Shown here piece by piece: positions 47,298 to 47,324 of a DNA stretch of 47,324 bases. Location of the stretch: contig JAQYBD010000094.1 of NCBI GenBank assembly GCA_029338835.1, positions 1-47,324 of the forward strand. The letters are read 5' to 3'. Source of the DNA: Selenomonadaceae bacterium (GTDB taxonomy: Bacteria > Bacillota > Negativicutes > Selenomonadales > Selenomonadaceae). The notes under the pieces are model-generated. The model saw only the letters and a program-made list of their open reading frames with translations. It made no database searches and was not told where the DNA came from. The translations under genes and the position numbers were made by a program. The first letter of the stretch is position 1. Every line of letters begins with the position of its first letter.

Positions 47298-47324
47298 CTA
47301 AACAATGCAACATGAATCATTTGT

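Noticed and set aside
1..47324. CRISPR arrays, insertion sequences, prophage or conjugative genes
   Set aside because: No regularly spaced identical repeats, transposase, integrase or phage structural genes were seen among the supported coding regions.

Overview
The window reads as a chromosomal stretch of an anaerobic Negativicutes bacterium (Selenomonas/Mitsuokella-like); this is inferred from gene content, not from a search. The pointers are a split glutamate synthase, a SufCBDSU iron-sulfur operon without SufE, futalosine-type menaquinone genes, aspartate ammonia-lyase beside a C4-dicarboxylate carrier, a subtype-B tannase, and Firmicutes-like promoters and rRNA leader. G+C is moderately high. 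The first ~5.7 kb is visibly richer in G/C at third codon positions than the rest. No insertion sequence, prophage or CRISPR array was seen.

Layout. 1-2.8 kb: end of an M23 peptidase gene, an L-2-hydroxyacid dehydrogenase and two gene-poor stretches, one with degenerate ~60-bp repeats. 2.8-7.9 kb: a three-gene glutamate synthase (amidotransferase; ferredoxin plus FMN synthase; GXGXG domain fused to a GltD-like flavoprotein), closed by a terminator that abuts a perfect parS palindrome. 8.0-13.7 kb: MATE pump with divergent MerR regulator, LysR regulator, small secreted protein, tannase. 13.9-17.8 kb (minus strand): acyl-CoA synthetase, amino-acid permease, PHP phosphatase. 17.9-22.0 kb: two tRNA-Val genes, purB behind an attenuator-like leader, purA, HAD phosphatase. 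22.2-26.9 kb: sufCBDSU, ending in a DnaA-box cluster. 27.0-31.1 kb: flavin reductase with Crp/Fnr regulator, then a TrpX-type ABC transporter (minus). 31.3-35.4 kb: three radical-SAM genes of futalosine type plus a nucleoside phosphorylase-like gene, ending in a second DnaA-box cluster. 35.5-41.5 kb: GlnL/GlnK-like two-component system (minus), dicarboxylate carrier, aspA, ferredoxin. 41.6-45.1 kb: folE-folP-folB-folK/dfrA fusion-ung. 45.2-47.3 kb: LacI regulator, lone GutA-type PTS IIA protein, tRNA-Gln, and tandem rRNA promoters with boxA running to the window end.

How it fits together. Aspartate and C4-dicarboxylate uptake, AspA (fumarate formation) and menaquinone genes outline fumarate respiration. 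Glutamate synthase and the purine genes handle nitrogen assimilation and nucleotide supply, and Suf builds clusters for the many Fe-S enzymes seen here. The parS site, two intergenic DnaA-box clusters and an rRNA operon suggest, but do not prove, that the window lies in the origin-proximal part of the chromosome.

Most unusual items: the single-chain HPPK-DHFR enzyme; the mqn cluster with two MqnE-like paralogues and a phosphorylase-like protein with an altered phosphate site; DnaA boxes placed in and beside terminators; the parS-terminator junction; and terminator-like leaders before purB and the tannase gene.
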